A stretch of 64,000 nucleotides of DNA from Hyphomonadaceae bacterium (GCA_009773395.1 WRPI01000002.1:48413-112412); one strand, 5' to 3'; positions 25,698-36,166 are shown, counted from the stretch's first letter. Program-made: numbers and translations. The notes: generated by a model not told the origin, from the sequence alone.

Positions 25698-25920
25698 CAA
25701 GGAAATCGCATGTGACTTTGTCCTCCCTTGCAAATCTTCGATTTGCGGGGGAGGTGGCAGCACGAAGTGCTGACGGAGGGGGCATTAGGACACGAATTTG
25801 CGCAGCAAAAACAATAGCGTAAGCTCGCTACGCTCGCGCCCCCTCCGTCTCGCTACGCGAGCCACCTCCCCCGTAACGCTTCGCGTGACAGGGGAGGATT
25901 AACCCATATGCGATTGCCCT
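25698..25920. repeat. Cluster of palindromic extragenic repeats between convergent fliJ and flhF
   Basis: About 220 bp of nested hairpins: gcaaatc/gatttgc, cagcac/gtgctg, ctcgc/gcgag and acgc/gcgt, separated by cctccc/gggagg and gagggggc/gccccctc blocks. The whole is roughly symmetric: its ends caaggaaatcgcat...tcctccc and ggggagga...atgcgattgccct are inverted copies. A partial copy opens the window (1-50). The ends abut the TAG stops of fliJ and flhF. The layout is typical of alphaproteobacterial intergenic repeats and may end transcription from both sides. Confidence 0.8.
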
Positions 25921-27031
25921 ACACTTCCCAAGCTTCCAAAATAAGCTGCGCTAGCCGCTTCGGCGTTGCTGGCACTATGCCGCCGGAAATATAAGGGCTT
26001 GGCGCAAGTTGAGCAATTGCCATTTCGTGCTTGTGAAGGCCAACCAAGGGCCCAGCGCGGCGCAATGTTAAATCCATACGGGTAAGTATGGCGCGCTTGA
26101 CCCCGACTTCCTTAAATTCGCCAAATAAATCCGATAAATCATCACTTCGGCTATCGGTGGTGGCGCACAAAATAGGCTCGGCGCCAGTTTCATCAATCAA
26201 GCGCGCCAAAATCCGCATAGAAGATGGGTCAAACTGGCTGCTGGCTGCGGTGTCGATAAATACTGTCTTGCCGTCCGCCACAGCCTCAAGCGCGATTTCT
26301 TTTGCCATTTTTACGCTATCGGCGGAAGCGAATTGTGCGCCTAATTTATGGACCAAATTGCGCAATTGTTCCATTCCGCCTTGGCGCTCACAATCGGTGG
26401 AAAGCGCCATGACTTCACCGCCTTTAGCGATAGCGCGCGCCACCAATTTCGCCGTAGTAGTTGTTTTCCCGCAGCCCGAAGGGCCCGCAAGCAATATTAT
26501 GCCATCTGGCACTTGGGCAATTGGGCTATAATTAAATTCTTTTTCCAATATTTTGATGAAGGTGCGCGCGACGTCGGCATCGTCAAAATATTTGGCAAAA
26601 GGTTTTATTTGCGGCAAGCTCAATCCAGATTTTGCCAATATGCCAACCAAAGGATGGATTTTGGGCCTGGCGGCAGGCTTATTCGCCAAAATTGCCGCCT
26701 TTTTGGCCAAGATTTGTTCAGGCGGGATTTTGGTATTTACCACGCCTTTTACTAAGGCTTTGGTGCCTTTTTGCGGTGTCGGTTTTATAATCGGTGCGCT
26801 GGTTCTGGTTTGTGCAATTTCTTCCTCAGCCGCAAAAATATCATAGCGTGGCGCTTTATTTGCGCCCGTCGCGGTTTGCGGCTGGCTCCTATTTTTTCGC
26901 GCAGTCGCAGTAACTTCAATGCCAGTGCCCATATTGCGCCAAGAAATTATGGTCGCATCTGCCCCCAATTTGGAGCGGACTTTAACAACAGCGTCTTGCA
27001 GAGTATCGCCACTAAACCGAAATTGTTCCAT
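25919..27031 (-). CDS. flhF: Flagellar SRP-like GTPase FlhF
   Basis: A 370-residue SRP54-type GTPase. The N-terminal B domain begins MEQFRFSGDTLQDAVVKVRSKLGADATIIS, a basic/Pro-rich linker follows, then the NG domain: P-loop ILLAGPSGCGKTTTTAKL (about 178-195), ALSTDCERQGGMEQLR (D-R motif) and VFIDTAASS (DTA motif, the usual DTAG being altered). FlhF places the first flagellar structures at the pole. The start is directly adjacent to the flhA stop, and it is the last gene of the fliF operon. Confidence 0.9.
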   Translation of the reverse strand: MEQFRFSGDTLQDAVVKVRSKLGADATIISWRNMGTGIEVTATARKNRSQPQTATGANKAPRYDIFAAEEEIAQTRTSAPIIKPTPQKGTKALVKGVVNTKIPPEQILAKKAAILANKPAARPKIHPLVGILAKSGLSLPQIKPFAKYFDDADVARTFIKILEKEFNYSPIAQVPDGIILLAGPSGCGKTTTTAKLVARAIAKGGEVMALSTDCERQGGMEQLRNLVHKLGAQFASADSVKMAKEIALEAVADGKTVFIDTAASSQFDPSSMRILARLIDETGAEPILCATTDSRSDDLSDLFGEFKEVGVKRAILTRMDLTLRRAGPLVGLHKHEMAIAQLAPSPYISGGIVPATPKRLAQLILEAWEV

Positions 27032-29149
27032 TTACACCGTTCCAAGCGTCTTAAGTCTGGCTTTGGGGTGGATTTCATTTTGGCTCATAACCACAGTCTG
27101 CGCGCGGAAGCGTTCGACTAATGAGCGAACATAGGGCCGAATTGCGCCCGATGTGAGAACAACTGGAACTTCGCCCAATTGCGCGGCTCTATCAAGGGCG
27201 GTACGGACTGCGGCAACAAATTCATGCACTTGGGAAGGCGCGAGCGCGAGTTGGCGATCACCTTTTTCGCCAATAATTGCTTCACTAAACGCCTGCTCCC
27301 ATTGCGGTGAAAGCGCCAAAATTGGTAGCGAGCCATCACCAGCACGATTTTGCCAACAAATTTGCCGCGCCAATCTTGCGCGCACATGCTCGACCAATGA
27401 AACCGCGTCAAGCCCAGTGCCCTCCATAATCGCTTCAACAATTGTCGCCAAATCGCGAACCGAAATGCGCTCTTTAAGTAGGTTTTGCAATACGCGTTGG
27501 AACAGCGCCCATGAAACTTGGGCTGGAACCATATCTTCAACCAATTTTTGATGCTCTGGTGAAAGTTGTTTCACCAATTTCTGCACTTCGGCAATTGAAA
27601 GCAATTCGGACATATTGTCTTTAATTACTTCGGTTAAATGGGTGGTCAAAACGGTTGCAGGGTCAACTACGGTATAGCCGCGAAATACTGCTTCTTCGCG
27701 ATTGGCTTCGGCCACCCAGGCCGCTTGCAAACCGAACGCAGGTTCAGTGCATGGCTCACCCGGTAGGGACGGCGCATTGCCAGATGGATCCATCACCAAA
27801 AGCTGGCCTATGCGAAGTTCGCCTTCGCCAGCCTCCATTTCCTTGACCCGAATAGCATAGCCATTATTTGCCAAAGCCATATTATCAAGAATGCGAACTG
27901 CGGGCATAATAAAGCCCAAATCTTGCGCCAATTGCCGCCGCAGTGCTTTGATTTGATCTGTAACGCGCTTGCCTTGCACATCATTGACAAGGCCCAATAA
28001 GCCATATCCAAGTTCGATTTTCAATTCATCGATATTCATTATTTCATTGATTGGTTCTTCGACATCGCTTGTATCGGGCGGCGCGGCGGCAGCAAGCGCG
28101 GCTGCGGCTTCATCTAAATTTGCTTTTGTGGTTTTTTGCCAAGTCCTGAAAGCCAAATAGCCAGCGGCGATACCAATCGACCAAAACGCAAATTTTGGCA
28201 TTCCCGGCAATAAACCAGTAACAATCGCAGTCGCCGCGACCATTCCAAGCGCCTGTGGTGAGCCTGCTAATTGCCGCACTAATGCAACATCCACGGATTC
28301 TTCAACTCCAGCTTTAGAAACCAATAGGCCTGCAGCCACCGATATTACCAAAGCCGGAATTTGCGACACCAAGCCGTCGCCAACAGTTAATTGAGTATAA
28401 GTTGCGCCAGCTTCGGCAAAACCAAGGCCATTTTGCGCAACGCCAATTATGATACCGCCAATCATATTGATTGCGGTAATTAACAGCCCAGCTATTGCGT
28501 CACCGCGCACGAATTTGGACGCACCGTCCATGGCACCAAAGAAATTGCTTTCGCCCTCAAGTTCTTTGCGTTTTTTCTTGGCCTGATCTTCGGTCAATAG
28601 GCCCGATGATAAATCACTATCAATGGCCATTTGTTTGCCGGGCATCGCATCCAAACTGAAACGGGCAGCAACTTCGGCAATACGGGTTGAGCCTTTGGTG
28701 ATAACAATGAAGTTCACAATCACCAAAATGAAAAACACAATCAGGCCAATAACGAAATTGCCTTGCATTATGAATTGTCCGAAAGCCGCGATTATTTCAC
28801 CCGCGGACGATAGTCCTTCGTGCCCATGCCCCAATATCAAACGGGTTGATGCAATGTTCAGACCCAATCTGAACAAAGTTGCGACCAAGAGAATTGCAGG
28901 AAAAGCCGAAAATTCCAAAGGTTTGCGGATAAACAGCGCCGTCATCAAAATAAGCACTGATGACGTCACCGAAATTGCCAAAAAGAAATCGAGCAAAAAC
29001 GCAGGAAGCGGGATAATAAGCAGAACAATAAGGCCAACAGCGCCTATGCCAACCAAAACATCGCCGCGCAATACTCCGTTCAACACTTTGCCTAGATTAA
29101 AAGCTAAAGGGTCGGCAATATTAGATGGATTGGCGGCAGTTTCGGTCAT
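27032..29149 (-). CDS. flhA: Flagellar export apparatus protein FlhA
   Basis: A 705-residue inner-membrane export gate with about eight N-terminal helices (residues about 25-330), the conserved FHIPEP-type cytoplasmic loop (TKGSTRIAEVAARFSLDAMPGKQMAIDSDL, about 150-180), and a large C-terminal cytosolic domain binding chaperone-substrate complexes (from about 370, with ISVRDLATIVEAIM). Full length. It is 9 bp downstream of flbD and directly adjacent to flhF in the class II operon. Confidence 0.97.
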   Translation of the reverse strand: MTETAANPSNIADPLAFNLGKVLNGVLRGDVLVGIGAVGLIVLLIIPLPAFLLDFFLAISVTSSVLILMTALFIRKPLEFSAFPAILLVATLFRLGLNIASTRLILGHGHEGLSSAGEIIAAFGQFIMQGNFVIGLIVFFILVIVNFIVITKGSTRIAEVAARFSLDAMPGKQMAIDSDLSSGLLTEDQAKKKRKELEGESNFFGAMDGASKFVRGDAIAGLLITAINMIGGIIIGVAQNGLGFAEAGATYTQLTVGDGLVSQIPALVISVAAGLLVSKAGVEESVDVALVRQLAGSPQALGMVAATAIVTGLLPGMPKFAFWSIGIAAGYLAFRTWQKTTKANLDEAAAALAAAAPPDTSDVEEPINEIMNIDELKIELGYGLLGLVNDVQGKRVTDQIKALRRQLAQDLGFIMPAVRILDNMALANNGYAIRVKEMEAGEGELRIGQLLVMDPSGNAPSLPGEPCTEPAFGLQAAWVAEANREEAVFRGYTVVDPATVLTTHLTEVIKDNMSELLSIAEVQKLVKQLSPEHQKLVEDMVPAQVSWALFQRVLQNLLKERISVRDLATIVEAIMEGTGLDAVSLVEHVRARLARQICWQNRAGDGSLPILALSPQWEQAFSEAIIGEKGDRQLALAPSQVHEFVAAVRTALDRAAQLGEVPVVLTSGAIRPYVRSLVERFRAQTVVMSQNEIHPKARLKTLGTV

Positions 29150-29158
29150 TTATTGCAA

Positions 29159-30541
29159 TTATCCAATCGCAAATCTTGGTTCATTTGAATTGGGCGCAGG
29201 AACCGCAATTCCTTCGTCAGTATATTGCTTTAATTTATTGCGCAAAGTGCGAATTGAAATACCCAAAATCACTGCGGCATGGGTGCGATTGCCAAAACAA
29301 TGTTTCAATGTTTCCAAAATCATTTCTTGCTCAACATTTTCAATTGTGCGGCCTATAAGTGAAGCTGCTTTAACCGCACCAGCAGCCAAACTCGCTTGGG
29401 TAACTGCATCTTGGCCAAAAATTGGCCCAGCCGAAACTGGCCCTGAAACCACTCCGCCAAGATCATCCGTCTCAATTTGCGCACCGCGAGATAATAAAAC
29501 TGCGCGGTGAACAGCGTTTTCAAGTTCGCGCACATTTCCACGCCATGGGTTTTGCAAAATCGCGCTTTTGGCGTCATCGCTTAGGGTTTTTGCACTTGTG
29601 CCATTTGCAGCAGCGTATTTCTTGATGAAGAAATCTGCCAAAGGCACAATATCGGCTTTGCGGGCGCGAAGTGGCGGTAATTCCAAATTAATGACATTAA
29701 GGCGGTAAAATAAATCTTCACGAAAAGTGCCAGATTTTACCAATTCCATCAAATCGCGGTTTGATGTCGCGATTATGCGAATATCCACCGGCACTGATTT
29801 GGAACCGCCAACCCGATCAATTACCCGCTCTTGGATGGCGCGCAATAATTTGGCTTGCAAGCGCAAATCCATTTCGCTGATTTCGTCCAATAACAAAGTT
29901 CCGCCATTGGCTTCTTCAAACTTACCAATTCGCCGCGCAACTGCGCCAGTAAACGCACCTTTTTCGTGACCGAATAATTCGGATTCGAGCAAATTATCGG
30001 GAATAGCAGCGCAATTGACGCTGATGAAGGCTTTGTCGGCGCGGCGCGATTTGGAGTGAAGATATTTTGCCATCACTTCTTTACCAACGCCACTTTCGCC
30101 CGCAATCATAATTGATGCGTTTGATGGTGCGACTTGCTCAGCCAATGCAATTGCTGCCAACATACTGGCATCTTTTGCAATCATTGGCCTTGCGTCATCA
30201 ACCACCGCCGCGATAACTGCGGCAATTAGTTCAGGGTCAGGCGGCAATGGCACAAATTCACGCGCGCCAGCCCTTATTGCATCCGCCGCAATCCGTGGGT
30301 CGGTGGAAATGCCACAAGCAACCACTGGCACAATTATGTGCTCGCGCTCATTTTGCTCAATCAGTTTGGCGATGTCATGCGCGGTATCTACCATCAATAA
30401 ATCTGCACCGCGACCTGAACGCAATGCCGCAGTTGCAAGGTCGATATTATCGACTTGCATCACTTTGGCGCCTCTATCCATCGCAATTTTTGAAGCCACC
30501 GCCAGAGGCCCACTCATGGAGCCAACAATCATCAAGCGCAT
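29159..30541 (-). CDS. flbD: Sigma-54 activator FlbD
   Basis: A 460-residue NtrC-like activator. The receiver-like N-terminus (1-115) keeps an Asp in LLMVDTAHD but lacks the acidic pair near residues 8-9, as expected for FlbD, which works without a conventional cognate kinase. The AAA+ domain has Walker A in GESGVGKE (about 148-155) and the sigma-54 contact loop GAFTGA (195-200). A Fis-type HTH closes the protein (THAAVILGISIRTLRNKLKQY). In Caulobacter FlbD turns on class III/IV genes and represses fliF; sigma-54 promoters for such genes occur in this window. Confidence 0.95.
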   Translation of the reverse strand: MRLMIVGSMSGPLAVASKIAMDRGAKVMQVDNIDLATAALRSGRGADLLMVDTAHDIAKLIEQNEREHIIVPVVACGISTDPRIAADAIRAGAREFVPLPPDPELIAAVIAAVVDDARPMIAKDASMLAAIALAEQVAPSNASIMIAGESGVGKEVMAKYLHSKSRRADKAFISVNCAAIPDNLLESELFGHEKGAFTGAVARRIGKFEEANGGTLLLDEISEMDLRLQAKLLRAIQERVIDRVGGSKSVPVDIRIIATSNRDLMELVKSGTFREDLFYRLNVINLELPPLRARKADIVPLADFFIKKYAAANGTSAKTLSDDAKSAILQNPWRGNVRELENAVHRAVLLSRGAQIETDDLGGVVSGPVSAGPIFGQDAVTQASLAAGAVKAASLIGRTIENVEQEMILETLKHCFGNRTHAAVILGISIRTLRNKLKQYTDEGIAVPAPNSNEPRFAIG

Positions 30542-30562
30542 TTTATTTTACTCCATATAATT

Positions 30563-30931
30563 CTAATTTGCCGCATCGCCGTCTTTAATAATTTCGGTCA
30601 TGGTCACACCAAGGTGATTATCGACCACCACTAATTCGCCGCGCGCGACCAATCTATCATTGATAAAAATATCAATCGCTTCGCCGACTTTTCTATCGAG
30701 TTCAATCAAGGAGCCAGTTGTAAGTTCCAAAAGTGCCGCGACATCCATTGATGCGCGCCCCAATATTGCTTTCACATGGACTGGCACGTCAAAAACTGGT
30801 GCCAAATCCGACGCGGATCTGCCAAGACCTGCGGCTTCGCCAATCGAAATATTGGCCGCTGGCGCGCCTTCGGCTTCGAGATCCGGTAAGTCTAAAGTAT
30901 CAGTTTCTTCACTCATTTTGTTTGCTTTCAA
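30563..30931 (-). CDS. fliN: Flagellar motor switch protein FliN
   Basis: A 122-residue C-ring protein. A short acidic N-terminus (DTLDLPDLEAEG) precedes the SpoA domain: VFDVPVHVKAILGRASMDVAALLELTTGSLIELDRKVGEAIDIFINDRLVARGELVVVDNHLGVTMTEII, with the standard G.-I.L.....E.VD....G....GE.V....G..I.E. pattern. The start could be Met1 or Met6 (30916). It lies between fliH and flbD in the class II operon. Confidence 0.94.
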   Translation of the reverse strand: MKANKMSEETDTLDLPDLEAEGAPAANISIGEAAGLGRSASDLAPVFDVPVHVKAILGRASMDVAALLELTTGSLIELDRKVGEAIDIFINDRLVARGELVVVDNHLGVTMTEIIKDGDAAN

Positions 30932-30942
30932 ATGGTTTTTGT

Positions 30943-31578
30943 TTAGGGTTCGAATAAATCTAATTGCATTTCAGTTGAGTCGGCGGCGTGCAACCATTCA
31001 GTCGCGGCTTGTTCAATAGCGGCAATTGTCGCAGCTTTATTGTGACTGATTGCCCCGCCTTGCCATTCAATTGCGCAATCATAATTTTGGGTTTCGGCAT
31101 CACTTTTGACGACCAATTTGCCATCATAACCCGCGTCTTTGGCAGCTTGTTCCAATTGCTCGCTTATTGACGCTGCAATTTCTGGCGAAGTTTTGACAAT
31201 GATTTTTGCGCTATCGGGCAAGTTTTTCGTCGCATCATGCAAATATTGTTTGATGGTTTCTTCACCGCATTTGGCAAGCGCCGCATCGGCGATTGCAAAA
31301 GCTGCGGCCATTGCAACATCAAGGGCGTCAGTGCGCAATTGCGTGGCTTCGGAATGCAATTTTCCCAATAATAATTGCATCATATGGGCGATCGAGCGCA
31401 AAGCATCGGCACTTTGTTTTGCGGCTGCGGCAATTGCTGATTGTTCACCTTCGGCAAAACCTTCGCCGCGCGCAGTATCAATGTCGGCTTGGGTGAGGAC
31501 AATTTTGCGACGCTTGGGGTCCGTTTGCACATTGCCATCAATGATAGGTTCAAAAGCGACGCGTTGGTATTTTTGCAT
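30943..31578 (-). CDS. fliH: FliH-like flagellar assembly protein (FlbE position)
   Basis: A 211-residue protein. The Ala-rich coiled coil (EGFAEGEQSAIAAAAKQSADALRS, about 33-57) and the C-terminal domain (DSAKIIVKTSPEIAASISEQLEQAAKDAGYDGKLVVKSD) match the FliH/type III HrpE-like family, which tethers FliI to the C-ring. It is placed between fliG and fliN, the position called flbE in Caulobacter. There is a 9-bp gap from fliG and 11 bp to fliN. Confidence 0.85.
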   Translation of the reverse strand: MQKYQRVAFEPIIDGNVQTDPKRRKIVLTQADIDTARGEGFAEGEQSAIAAAAKQSADALRSIAHMMQLLLGKLHSEATQLRTDALDVAMAAAFAIADAALAKCGEETIKQYLHDATKNLPDSAKIIVKTSPEIAASISEQLEQAAKDAGYDGKLVVKSDAETQNYDCAIEWQGGAISHNKAATIAAIEQAATEWLHAADSTEMQLDLFEP

Positions 31579-31587
31579 GCCGCTCCC

Positions 31588-32595
31588 CTAATAAACCAAC
31601 TCATCATCAGCGCCGCCAGTGCTGAGGATAATTTCGCCATTTTGTGCCAAATCTTTGGCGACTTGAACCATGCCAAATTGGGCAACATCGACGTCTTTAA
31701 GGCGAACTGGCCCCATTGATGCCATGTCGTCCTTGAGGATTTTTGCCGCGCGTTCGGACATATTGGAGAAAAATAATTGCCGCAATTCATCGGACGCGCC
31801 TTTAAGCGCAAGCCCTAATTGGTCTTTATCAACCGCACGAAGTAGTGTTTGAACCCCGCCCGGATCCAATTTTTTCAAATCTTCAAACACAAACATCAAA
31901 GCGCGAATTTTTTCGGCGGATTCGCGGTTTCTTTCTTCAAGTGATGACAAGAAGCGGTTTTCAGTTGCGCGGTCAAAATTATTGAAAATATCGGCCATTA
32001 ATTCATGGCTATCGCGCTTTGAAGTGCGCGCGAGATTAGACATAAATTCAACCCGCAAAGTGTCTTCAATTTTTTCCAAAATTTCACGCTGAACCGGTTC
32101 CATATTCAACATACGGTTTATGCACTCAAGTGAAAACTCCTCGGGCAGCGAACCTAAAACCCTTGCTGCATGGTCGGCTTTTACTTTTGTGAGAATAACT
32201 GCGACAGTTTGTGGATACTCATTCTTGAGATAATTGGCCAAAGTTTGCTCGGACACATTACCAAGCTTGTCCCACATGGTGCGGCCCGCAGGGCCACGGA
32301 TTTCTTCCATAATCGCATCGACTTTGTCTTGCGGCAAAATCGAATTAAGCAATCTTTGGGTTTGTTCATAAGAACCCATAACCGCGCCAGTTGTTGACAT
32401 TCGGCTAATAAAATCGACAACCAATTCTTCAACTGTGGTTGATTGAACTGTTCCCAAACTTGACATTGCCTGCGAGATTTCTTTGATTTCCTCATCATCA
32501 AAATGTTCCCAAACATTTGAATGATTTTCGCCCAAAGCGAGCAAGAAAATTGCGGCTTTTTCGGCACCAGACATTTCATTATAGGAAGCGACCAT
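31588..32595 (-). CDS. fliG: Flagellar motor switch protein FliG
   Basis: About 335 residues, standard length. The N-terminal domain begins [34 protein letters not shown]; the middle domain contains [28 protein letters not shown] (EHPQ-type motif); the C-terminal torque domain holds [41 protein letters not shown] with the charged residues that face the stator. The track starts at 32619, but the ATG at 32595 overlaps the fliF stop by one base (TAATG) and gives the usual N-terminus. Confidence 0.96.
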   Translation of the reverse strand: MVASYNEMSGAEKAAIFLLALGENHSNVWEHFDDEEIKEISQAMSSLGTVQSTTVEELVVDFISRMSTTGAVMGSYEQTQRLLNSILPQDKVDAIMEEIRGPAGRTMWDKLGNVSEQTLANYLKNEYPQTVAVILTKVKADHAARVLGSLPEEFSLECINRMLNMEPVQREILEKIEDTLRVEFMSNLARTSKRDSHELMADIFNNFDRATENRFLSSLEERNRESAEKIRALMFVFEDLKKLDPGGVQTLLRAVDKDQLGLALKGASDELRQLFFSNMSERAAKILKDDMASMGPVRLKDVDVAQFGMVQVAKDLAQNGEIILSTGGADDELVY

Positions 32596-34223
32596 TATGC
32601 GCGCCTCTCTTGTAACCAAGCCCTAACCACTGAGACAGTTTGTTCGGGGTTTTCTCTTACAACGTCTGTGACTTGCTTCATCGCATTGGCATTCACCGAG
32701 CCTTGAATCCTTGCAATATCGACTGTCGCATTGGAACCACTATCGTCGCCACTTGATGGCAGCGCATCAATGCTGGCGCTTTGCGGCAATTGCATGTTCA
32801 TTGGTCCGCCAGCGAGCGCTTTATTCTTGCCGCCGCCACCCATAGAATCGCCAAAAATCCCACTTACTAATGGCTTGGCAACGAAGAAAATCATGCCCAT
32901 TGCAATTATGGTAAGCGCCAATAATTGAACGCCATAAATGATGTCATTTTTGTCAAAATCAAATTTTGAAGGCGCTTTGGAACCAGCCTCCATTGCGGCC
33001 TTCGCAAACCGTATGTTGGTTACTTCTAATTCGTCGCCGCGCTCATCACTTATACCAGCAGCAGCACGGACAAGCGCAGTAATGCGCGTCATTTCATCGG
33101 CAGGTCTGGGTGCCCATGTCGGTTGTCCGCCTGCTTTCGCCGCTGGCGTTGACACACCATCGACCGCAACAGAAACAGACAAGCGAGTCACAGTTCCCGG
33201 CGCAGTCAATTGTGTTTTTGTGGTTTTGGATATTTCGTAATTTACCGTTTCATCGGTGCGATTATTATTTGATTGGTTGCCGCTTGCCGCAGCTTGCGCG
33301 CCATCAGGCACATTTTGGCCTTGGGTTACTGCATTATCGCCATTGGTTTCGGCGCCAGTTTCTTCAATTGAGCGAGTTGAGCGCGGCACAACTTTGTCGG
33401 GGTCAAAACTTTCTTCGGTTTGGCTAATCTGCGACATGTCCATTTCCGCAGTCACTTGAACTCTGGCCGCGCCCGGGCCAACCAGCCCCTCAAGCATTTC
33501 TTGAATTCTTTGACGGGTTCTTTCTTCATATTGCGCACGGCGATCATCCATCGCACCGCTGGTCGCGTCCGCGCCAACTTGGGCATTTGCCAACATTTCG
33601 CCGCGTTCATCAGTTAAAGTGACTTTTTCGGCGGTAAGGCCGGGAACTGCGGCTGCGGCCAAATTGCGAATCGCCTGAATTTGCCGTGCCGACAAAGTGC
33701 CGCGTTCAAGGCCAATCACGATTGATGCTGTTGGCGGAGTTTGGTTTTCGCTGAATAATTGGCGTTCGGGGATAACCAAATGCACTCGCGCGTTATTTAC
33801 TGTGTCCAAACTATCAATCGAGCGCGCCAATTCACCTTCGAGGGCGCGAATGCGGTTGATGTTCTGCACAAAACTGGTTGAACCCAGCGCGTCTTGATTG
33901 TCAAAAATTTCATAGCCAACCGAACCTTGGCCTGGGACGCCTTCGGCAGCAAGTTTCATACGGGCTTCAGCGACTTTGGAACGGGGAACGAAAACAGATG
34001 AGCCATCGGGCGAAACTTGATATTTCACCGCAGCAACGTCGAGGGCTTCGGTAACTGATGACGCGTCTTTTGGTGAAAGACCTGAATAAAGCAGGGACTT
34101 CTCTTCGCCGCCCATGCGAAACATAATCGCGAATAAAGCGGCTGCGACAAGCCCGGTTACGCCCAAAGCCGCCAAAAGGCGGCTAGGCCCGATTGAGCCC
34201 AAAGAGGATAAAAAACGCTCCAA
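32595..34223 (-). CDS. fliF: Flagellar MS-ring protein FliF
   Basis: A 542-residue MS-ring protein with two membrane segments ([16 protein letters not shown] near residue 25; [21 protein letters not shown] near 440). Ring-building motifs follow in the N-terminal half ([70 protein letters not shown]). The C-terminal tail binds FliG. First gene of the fliF-fliG-fliH-fliN-flbD-flhA-flhF operon. No canonical CtrA box is evident in the 118 bp upstream. Confidence 0.97.
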   Translation of the reverse strand: MERFLSSLGSIGPSRLLAALGVTGLVAAALFAIMFRMGGEEKSLLYSGLSPKDASSVTEALDVAAVKYQVSPDGSSVFVPRSKVAEARMKLAAEGVPGQGSVGYEIFDNQDALGSTSFVQNINRIRALEGELARSIDSLDTVNNARVHLVIPERQLFSENQTPPTASIVIGLERGTLSARQIQAIRNLAAAAVPGLTAEKVTLTDERGEMLANAQVGADATSGAMDDRRAQYEERTRQRIQEMLEGLVGPGAARVQVTAEMDMSQISQTEESFDPDKVVPRSTRSIEETGAETNGDNAVTQGQNVPDGAQAAASGNQSNNNRTDETVNYEISKTTKTQLTAPGTVTRLSVSVAVDGVSTPAAKAGGQPTWAPRPADEMTRITALVRAAAGISDERGDELEVTNIRFAKAAMEAGSKAPSKFDFDKNDIIYGVQLLALTIIAMGMIFFVAKPLVSGIFGDSMGGGGKNKALAGGPMNMQLPQSASIDALPSSGDDSGSNATVDIARIQGSVNANAMKQVTDVVRENPEQTVSVVRAWLQERRA

Positions 34224-34341
34224 ACCAAATCTCCACCAAGCGCAAATCGTGAATTAAGGTTTCACGTTTTGACAACTAGGCAGCTTTTTCCCACCTGAAG
34301 CGTAAAGTTCTGATTAATTTTATGAATTAGAGCTGCAAAAA

Positions 34342-34626
34342 TTACCGATATGACTGCAAACGGGTAACCCTAAGGCCGCGCAAACCATGCCTATCGACCT
34401 GCCTTTGCCAGGAAAGAAATTCTTCCATCGACAAATTATAGCGATTGCAAACGTCTTCAAGACTAAGCAACCCACCGCGAACCGCCGCAACTAATTCCGC
34501 TTTGCGCCTTGCAACCCAACGCCCCGTATTTGGCGGTGGTAAAGTTGCCAAAGTCAAAGGTATCCCTTCGGGACCGATAACTGAAGGCTCGCGTGACAAT
34601 GTGTGATCCATATACCCATACTCCAT
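34342..34626 (-). CDS. sciP: CtrA inhibitor SciP (DUF1153)
   Basis: A 94-residue small helix-turn-helix protein. The SciP/DUF1153 core is unmistakable: LPPPNTGRWVARRKAELVAAVRGGLLSLEDVCNRYNLSMEEFLSWQRQVDRHGLRGLRVTR. In Caulobacter SciP binds CtrA and blocks recruitment of RNA polymerase, shutting CtrA-dependent genes during the stalked phase. It stands between flgE and fliF on the same strand, the same neighbourhood as I recall for Caulobacter. The start may be Met1 or Met6. Confidence 0.95.
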   Translation of the reverse strand: MEYGYMDHTLSREPSVIGPEGIPLTLATLPPPNTGRWVARRKAELVAAVRGGLLSLEDVCNRYNLSMEEFLSWQRQVDRHGLRGLRVTRLQSYR

Positions 34627-34753
34627 ATCTTCTTATTTGGGAGAAGATACGCGAAACTTTTTAAGTTCAGCCTAAAAGACAGACTTAAATATTAGTAAGT
34701 AACAATTACGCAATTCTAGCGGCTTTGATGAAAATAAGAATTAAATCAGCCTA

Positions 34754-36166
34754 TTAGCGTTTCATTCTTATAAGTTCGTCCAACATTTCGTCAGCCGTTG
34801 TAATGATTTTTGACGAGGCACTATAAGCGCGCTGTGTGATAATCATGTTTGAAAACTCTTGCGCCAAATCGACATTTGATGCTTCGAGTGCGCCGCCGCT
34901 TATTGTGCCAGCGCCACTTGCGCCCGATGCTTTCAAAGTTGGGCTCCCTGAATTCGAAGTCATGCGATAATTGCCCGCAGTTTCGACTTGCAAATCATCG
35001 CCATTAACAAATGTTGCCAAAGGAACTTTGAACACTTTTTTGGTAAGGCCCGAATTGAAACTTGCAATTACAAAACCTTCTTTGTCGATTTGCAAATCAG
35101 CAAGATCGCCTGATGGCGAGCCGTCTGATGAAGTTGAGTTTAACGCAGTATCGGCGTCAAATTGGGTAATCGCACCAGTGCTGGTTGCGCTTTGGCCGAT
35201 TTGCAAACCAAATGTTTGCGCAGCCAAACCTGCCGATGTTGCCCATTTAGCAGTGCCAGCAGCCGGCGCGCCTGCGCTTGAAGCGCCAATCGCAAAAGGT
35301 GCAATCAATGCAGGTGTTGTCAAAGCAGTATCAATCGCGCCAGTTGGTGTGAAGGCCATTGTGCCAGTGGCAATTTGGCCATTCGCAAGCGGTGCGCCAC
35401 TTGTTATGTTTGAAGAAGGTGATGCATAAACTTCAGCATACCATTGGTTTGGCGTGCCAGATTTTAAGAAAGAAACCGTGAAATTTTTACGGCCGCCAAG
35501 GCTGTCAATTACTTGGTATTGCCAACTTGCATCGGGCTGAACTGCCCCCGAAGCCATATTATTTGTTGCTGCATTATATGCGCCGGGGCTTGCAGTTAGA
35601 ACCGCTGCCGCCGCCGCAGAAACTGCAGTGCTGGATTTCAAATTGCCAGTAATTGACGCGGAAGTTGTTGGCGATGCGGTATCGGCAATTGAATTAACAT
35701 TGATAGAAGTTAGCGAATTAATATCCGACGAATTACCAATAACCGCGCCACTTGAATCAACTTGCCAGCCGCGCAAAGCATAACCAGCATGATTGACTAA
35801 ATAGCCATCATCATTTGGTTTGAAAGTTCCGACTCGCGTGAATAATGTTTCGGGTGTTGAGTTCGCAACTTGGGCCGCTGGCGTTACTACAAAGAAGCCA
35901 TTGCCTTGCACCGCTAAATCAGTTGAAAGCGATGTCGAATTAACGCTGCCTTGTGCGCCAACCAACTGACGGGTTGATGCACTGGCACCGCCTGCATTAT
36001 AAGTGGTGCTTGCGCTTTGCGAGTTGACCAAGCGACTAAAGTCAGCACGGTTACGTTTGAATGCAATTGTATTTACGTTTGAGATATTATCGGAAATCAC
36101 CGCCATTGCAGAAGAATTTGCAACGAGACCTGATACTCCAGCTAGCATAGCGCTGTTGATTGACAT
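34754..36166 (-). CDS. flgE: Flagellar hook protein FlgE
   Basis: A 470-residue hook subunit. The N-terminal rod motif SAMLAGVSGLVANSSAMAVISDNISNVNTIAFKRNRADFSRLV and C-terminal coiled coil EASNVDLAQEFSNMIITQRAYSASSKIITTADEMLDELIRMKR are characteristic, and GNGFFVV marks the flagellar basal/hook fold (about 103-109). The centre is Ala/Ser/Thr-rich surface domain. The promoter is sigma-54-like (36202-36217). It is the last of the fliK-flgD-flgE group. Confidence 0.96.
   Translation of the reverse strand: MSINSAMLAGVSGLVANSSAMAVISDNISNVNTIAFKRNRADFSRLVNSQSASTTYNAGGASASTRQLVGAQGSVNSTSLSTDLAVQGNGFFVVTPAAQVANSTPETLFTRVGTFKPNDDGYLVNHAGYALRGWQVDSSGAVIGNSSDINSLTSINVNSIADTASPTTSASITGNLKSSTAVSAAAAAVLTASPGAYNAATNNMASGAVQPDASWQYQVIDSLGGRKNFTVSFLKSGTPNQWYAEVYASPSSNITSGAPLANGQIATGTMAFTPTGAIDTALTTPALIAPFAIGASSAGAPAAGTAKWATSAGLAAQTFGLQIGQSATSTGAITQFDADTALNSTSSDGSPSGDLADLQIDKEGFVIASFNSGLTKKVFKVPLATFVNGDDLQVETAGNYRMTSNSGSPTLKASGASGAGTISGGALEASNVDLAQEFSNMIITQRAYSASSKIITTADEMLDELIRMKR

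Noticed and set aside
27118-27551. Several 130-140 aa frames overlapping flhA in other frames
   Set aside because: Shadows of a strongly supported flhA coding frame.
34224-34341. CtrA box upstream of fliF
   Set aside because: TTAA half-sites occur but not with a 7-base spacing; the best pairs are off by two bases.
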